Below, piece after piece: positions 59,750 through 64,000 of a stretch of DNA of 64,000 bases. Numbering within the stretch: the first letter of the stretch is position 1; the number at the start of each line of letters is the position of its first letter. Origin of the DNA: Lutraria lutraria (taxonomy: Eukaryota; Mollusca; Bivalvia; Venerida; Mactridae); NCBI GenBank assembly GCA_964023205.1, contig OZ026844.1:13998790-14062789 (forward strand), written 5' to 3'. The notes beneath the pieces are model-generated. The model had not been told where the DNA came from. It saw nothing but the letters and a program-made list of their open reading frames with translations, and ran no database searches. A program made the position numbers and the translations under genes.

Positions 59750-59822
59750 GCCGAATTAGCTCAGTTGGTAAAGCGTCTGATTTGCAAGCAGAAGGTCCTG
59801 GGTTCGAGTCCCGCATCGGGTA
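59750..59822 (+). tRNA. tRNA-Ala(TGC)-like sequence
   Basis: Canonical A box (tagctcagttggt) and B box (ggttcgagtcc), a 73-nt length and anticodon loop tttgcaa (TGC, Ala). Pairing is imperfect: acceptor 4-69 (G/G) and 5-68 (A/C), anticodon stem 31-39 (A/G) and T-stem 49-65 (C/C) do not pair. A functional gene is therefore doubtful. The 3' flank resembles that of 58319-58391, which favours a SINE or tRNA pseudogene. Confidence 0.55.
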
Positions 59823-61383
59823 CATTATTTTCATCTTATTACAATAGTATAAAAGATAAGATGACAATGTTGATACATGTACTGATTTGATTTATTGGTT
59901 ACTTCATCAGAATCTGTTTCGTTTTGATTGTTTACAATGGGTAACAAATGTTAAGAAGAAAAACATGAGGTTGAAATGTGCAGATTACCTTATATTATAT
60001 TTTTGCTTTGTATGAAATTCACACTTATGTTTGATCCTAACAGTACATGTTGTTGTGCCTTAAAGGTATTTGTGTTTTGTATTGAGACATGATTTACATT
60101 TACTACATAGAATTTCATTGGCTATATTTTACACACACTGTCAACCGTGAAGTTGTAAACATGCCATTCATTGTCAGACACAGAGGGAATTGTCCAATCA
60201 GATTCAATTATTTTTTGGAGGTAAATATGATTAGGTTATTGGCTGTGTAAAGAAATATTGCACTCTGAAACATTTAAGATAATTTTGAGATTTAACTGTT
60301 TTATAATTGTTTAAAAAGTGCATTTATTGGACTATGGATTTGTTGTGAGTAGTTTCTCTATGTATAAGCTCTTGTTGGCTGTTAAATATAATATTTTGTT
60401 GTATATTCTTGTGGGTTTTTTCCAATGGAGGGCTATGCACAGTTGTGTGGTGTTTGTAGATTGATAGGTGAAATCAAAATTGACTTTTAAATCTTTTTAT
60501 GTTCCAATTTTGTGTTCTCAATTTATAGTGTTATCATAACAGTCTACATTGTATGAATTATGCTGATTTGGTTTGCCCCGAAACCTTATTGCCAAAATGT
60601 GTGTGTAAGTCGCATGGTTAATTTGTGTTATTAAATTAAATTGTGTAATAATAATATCATGCTAACATGTATATTTTATAAATTTTTATTCTATATCAAA
60701 CATTTCTGCTGTATTGGCCTTCATCAATGATAATAAAATTTATTGTTTATTACTTATCTATGCACTCAACAACCAAAAAAAAAATAGAAATAATAAAGGT
60801 AAAAGTGAGAACTCTAGTTAATTATATATGACAGATGTTAAGATTATAGCGTCAGATATGCACATGTAGCTGTAACATAAATAGAATAAACATTTAAATG
60901 AATAATAAATAAATACTAGCTGATTTAAAAAACATCAACACTCTGAGATTTTCCTTAAATCTAAAATAATTCTTGAGTGATATTCACAGAAAATTTATCT
61001 TAAGATTTTCCTTAAAACTGGTGATTTTTTTCTTAAATTTTAAGGAAGGTCAAGGCTTCATTATATTTGTTAAGGGCATCCTTAAGTATCCAAAATTCCG
61101 TAAGTATGTATAGAATTCCCATAGAATGTCAAATTCAGGTAGTTTGAATTTAATTATTGCAACTGTCAAAAATTGTATCATCGATGTTATCTTTTAAAGT
61201 GAAATTTACTTTTTGATGAGTATACTCATCTACAGACAGAAGATGTATACAGCAAAACATTTGTGCATTAATGCTTTTACATCATTGAATGTCATGAAAA
61301 ATGACACAAACAGTACCTACATTGGTTCAAATTCATTTGTCATTGCATTAACTTTAATACCCGAGCTCATAGTGAAATAGTCA
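59823..61383. other. AT-rich stretch, no supported feature
   Basis: No exon, RNA gene or clear repeat. 'ccttaaat/ttaaggaa' phrases recur around 60950-61090. Confidence 0.4.
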
Positions 61384-61717
61384 TCGCGATTTGTATAAAA
61401 TCGTAACAAACAATATGGTCAACTTAACGATAATTAAACTGTTGACACGCTTCGTGTATGAATTGATGTTACACATTGTTTGTCACACGACATTTGATTC
61501 TCAATCGGCCATTGTTATTATTAATAATACGCCCATTTGTAACTTTAGGGGCAAAATAATGTATTCGGATTACACCAGGTATTCGTAAAATCCGATTCGT
61601 ATAACTGGGGTTCGTTGCAGTTGAAATATATAGAGACGTAATCGGGACCGTAGATTTTATTCGGATAATACCGGGTATTCGGATAATCAGTGTTCGGATA
61701 ATCGAGGTTTTACTGTA
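61384..61717. mobile_element. Left-truncated copy of the pogo-like MITE
   Basis: Matches 40216-40572 closely, from 'tcgcgatttgtataaaatcg' to the terminus gataatcgaggttttactgta, with small deletions. The other terminus is missing. Confidence 0.8.
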
Positions 61718-61816
61718 TATTGCTCCACCTTACGGTGCTTCTGTCTAGTTTATTTGTATTTATTTTACCAAAAAACATGTATACAAATATTCATGTAAGC
61801 AATTTATATATTTCAG

Positions 61817-61863
61817 TAAACATGATGAAGACTAAGCATCCTGTGGCAGCCACTAGACAAGAG
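61817..61863 (+). CDS. Candidate internal exon of the unidentified gene
   Basis: 47 nt between acceptor tatatatttcag and a strong donor GAG|gtaagt. Open in the phase-1 frame as NMMKTKHPVAATRQE, and ends in phase 0. It joins in frame both to 45115-45207 upstream and to 63912 downstream. Function unknown. Confidence 0.5.
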
Positions 61864-63911
61864 GTAAGTGCTCAAGTTCTAAATCAGCCCTACAGCATTA
61901 CCAATTTCAGATGACAAATTTCCATCCAAACCTGTTGTGTCAAGTGTGCCACCAGGGGTATGTGTTTTTTGAATGCGGGGTCTTGCTTGAAATAATTATT
62001 AATAACATAAAAGAAAATTGAACTATACAATACACGTTTTGTACACTTCCTTCTACAGTTGATTCTATGTCAACTTCACTTATAGGAAAATTTTGTCTAT
62101 GACAAACTGTTCCTTGCGTGCCGACTTTTTTGTTTTGATTTCTATATCCATACTTTCAAATTTCTTTGTGTTGCACTTTAATATTAATTTGTCCTCATGA
62201 CTTTAATGAGAATGTAGTTTAAGATATTTATGTCAAAGATAGAACTGGTCACTTTCACGCTTATTGTAACATTTCGCTAATTAAACTGAAGGCTCAATAA
62301 GATTAACATGTGAATAATCAAAGTGCTGAAAGCACAGAAGTATTCACTACTGATTGAAATAATTATGTGCTTGTGATTTTTAGAAAATTGTGTAGAATAA
62401 AGCCTGTAAGGCCAGTAGTTTGTAGGATTATCAATACTACACATATCGTCGGTTGACATGTATTCGATACGCACGTGTTTTCGATACTTTCTGTTTTAGT
62501 AGAATGACGTCACTTTGTGCACAATGTGCTCGACCTTGATATTTTATGATCCGCACAATATAATTCCAAAATATGTCATTATCAAGTATGTAAACAGTAA
62601 ATTTGAAACACACAACAAATAACCGCTCAATTTACTTCGCCATTTTATCACATTAAGAACAATATTGTTAAAAATAAAAATAAGAAAAACTGAGAAAATA
62701 TTTTTACCTAGACTGGGAATTTGGCTCGTCTGCTATCTATATCACTCGACCATCATGCAACAGTCGTATTTCCTGTCCACTACAGGGTGTTTGAAAAGTG
62801 TTCATGTTTTATTTATTTTTCGCTAAAATTTCTTATAAGTGATTATTAGTACAAATATAACTTATCAAATGAAGTAAGCTACGGGTTGTACTACACATCT
62901 GTGATATTAATTTATCATTGCATCGGAGATCATATGAAAATTAAGGAAAATTACACAAACTTGAAGCCAGAGGTTGCCGCCATTTTACCTAGCATACTTA
63001 CACACTGTAAACTATTAATTGTAATAGGATTAAGCAGTGTCACTGATCGCAATGTTTGTTTATAGGTCTGTTATTTGTTACTTTGTTAACAAATTGACCA
63101 TAAGTGCATTGAAATTACGAGCAATAAATTGATTTTTAAAAAATAAAAGCAAGTTATGCATTTATTTGTATTTGTTGCATATAAGGCATTTTGAAATGCT
63201 TAAGGTATCGAAAACCCATCAAACAATGATGTATTACATATGAACAAGTTTTGCTATACACTATTCTATTTCTATTAATTAGGCCTGCGCCATTGTTTTA
63301 TTACATGACCGTCAGCCATTACTGAAGGGAAAGTTCCAATTACTGATAATCAGTATTTGCTAATGGTGTAGTGTTTAGGAATATACCTGTAAATAAATTT
63401 CATGGTTTGTCTCTTGTTTAAACTGTAGACTTGCGTAAATTATTGGATGAGCTGAAAACTATTTTTTGTAGCAGTTTAACAGGAAGTTCTCAGGTTTTTC
63501 ACTTTTGATGTGAACTGTTTCTGAAATATGTTATCACTGTATTCGTCTGATACGCAGCAGCGAATACAATCAAAGCACTGGGAGTACCGTCAGAAGTGAA
63601 AGTTAAAATGTTATAGATAAATTTGGTAGATTTGCATTAGATAATACCAAAAATCTAAACCAAATCTATGCCACAATGTTACAAACTCAAATGTATTTAT
63701 TGTTTGGACTAATAATTTCCTCAAAAGAGTCAGTTTTGGCTCAATGTAATGAAGATGTTTTGGTAAAGGTACACTTGTTATGCTCCCAATTCTGTTAAAG
63801 TTGAAAGTAAACTCATACCTCCACTTCCTGTTTACTGTAAAACACAGAGATCTGACTCTTAATACTTTGTAACTATACGTAATAATAAAAATAGTGTCTC
63901 CTTAATTATAG
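61864..63911. other. Probable intron; no feature
   Basis: Lies between two phase-compatible exons. A minus-strand tRNA-like shadow near 62715-62765 is too degenerate to call. Confidence 0.4.
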
Positions 63912-64000
63912 GGTGAACTCTTAAGCAATGCTAGGGGTCCTGTGTTGAAAGAATTCTTAAAATGCCCCGAATTCAGTCAAAGGACTGATTATAATTCTGT
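63912..64000 (+). CDS. Candidate exon running off the right edge
   Basis: After a pyrimidine-rich acceptor (tgtctccttaattatag) the phase-0 frame reads GELLSNARGPVLKEFLKCPE then FSQRTDYNS, open to the window end. Together with the preceding exon it gives TRQEGELLSNARGPVLKEF. This looks coding by composition, and I do not recognise the family. Confidence 0.55.

Noticed and set aside
62700..62770. Minus-strand tRNA (class II-like) near 62.7 kb
   Set aside because: Only a faint D-arm-like gtcgagtgat is visible and the arms do not pair.
1..64000. Bacterial-type operons, Shine-Dalgarno sites, phage or plasmid features
   Set aside because: Introns, SINE/LINE/MITE content and coding density are eukaryotic; no such signals were found.

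Overview
The window is AT-rich eukaryotic nuclear DNA with intron-containing genes and very dense interspersed repeats. The organism is most likely a mollusc, probably a bivalve. The basis for this is a tRNA-headed SINE whose body and tail I recognise from bivalves, several repeat families built on phrases such as 'aaactaggtcac' and 'aaaggtcaaggtcac', a non-LTR reverse transcriptase end, a Ty3/gypsy integrase, MULE- and tyrosine-recombinase-type transposon relics, and many MITEs. The species cannot be named from sequence alone.

Layout. 1-6.1 kb holds no gene, only a double hairpin, a local duplication and a 39-bp minisatellite. 6153-10061 is the one complete gene I can reconstruct. It has three exons joined by two phase-1 GT-AG introns and encodes about 1004 residues: a secreted ADAMTS-like protein with signal peptide, prodomain, furin site RVRR, reprolysin-like domain, Cys-rich domain, two PLAC-like modules, a Thr/Ser-rich stalk and a basic tail. 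Every zinc ligand and the catalytic Glu of its protease motif are replaced, so it should be a pseudoprotease. 10-27.6 kb is gene-poor: MITEs, a LINE 3' end, a foldback, and a broken MULE-type gene (22.57-23.32 kb).

27.6-36.7 kb is an array of about 15 copies of a 556-bp unit. Each unit is itself three diverged ~185-bp monomers (186+181+189 bp), so it is a true higher-order repeat. It also carries a second-level ~3.34-kb (six-unit) block duplication. One unit is split by a 791-bp piggyBac-like MITE with TTAA duplication.

37.3-64 kb appears to contain a long-intron gene on the + strand. It starts at 37379 behind an NRF1/YY1-like promoter, has candidate exons at 41.6, 43.0, 45.1, 61.8 and 63.9 kb, and runs off the right edge. 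Its family is not recognised with confidence, and one exon join is out of phase. The introns are packed with repeats: pogo-like MITEs, a SINE, a MITE that cuts a tyrosine-recombinase fragment, a gypsy integrase relic, a 1.17-kb element with C/G-run termini, and two tRNA-Ala-like sequences in opposite orientation.

Most other short open frames are shadows or chance frames, many of them lying inside tandem repeats. All family assignments come from reading motifs, not from database searches.
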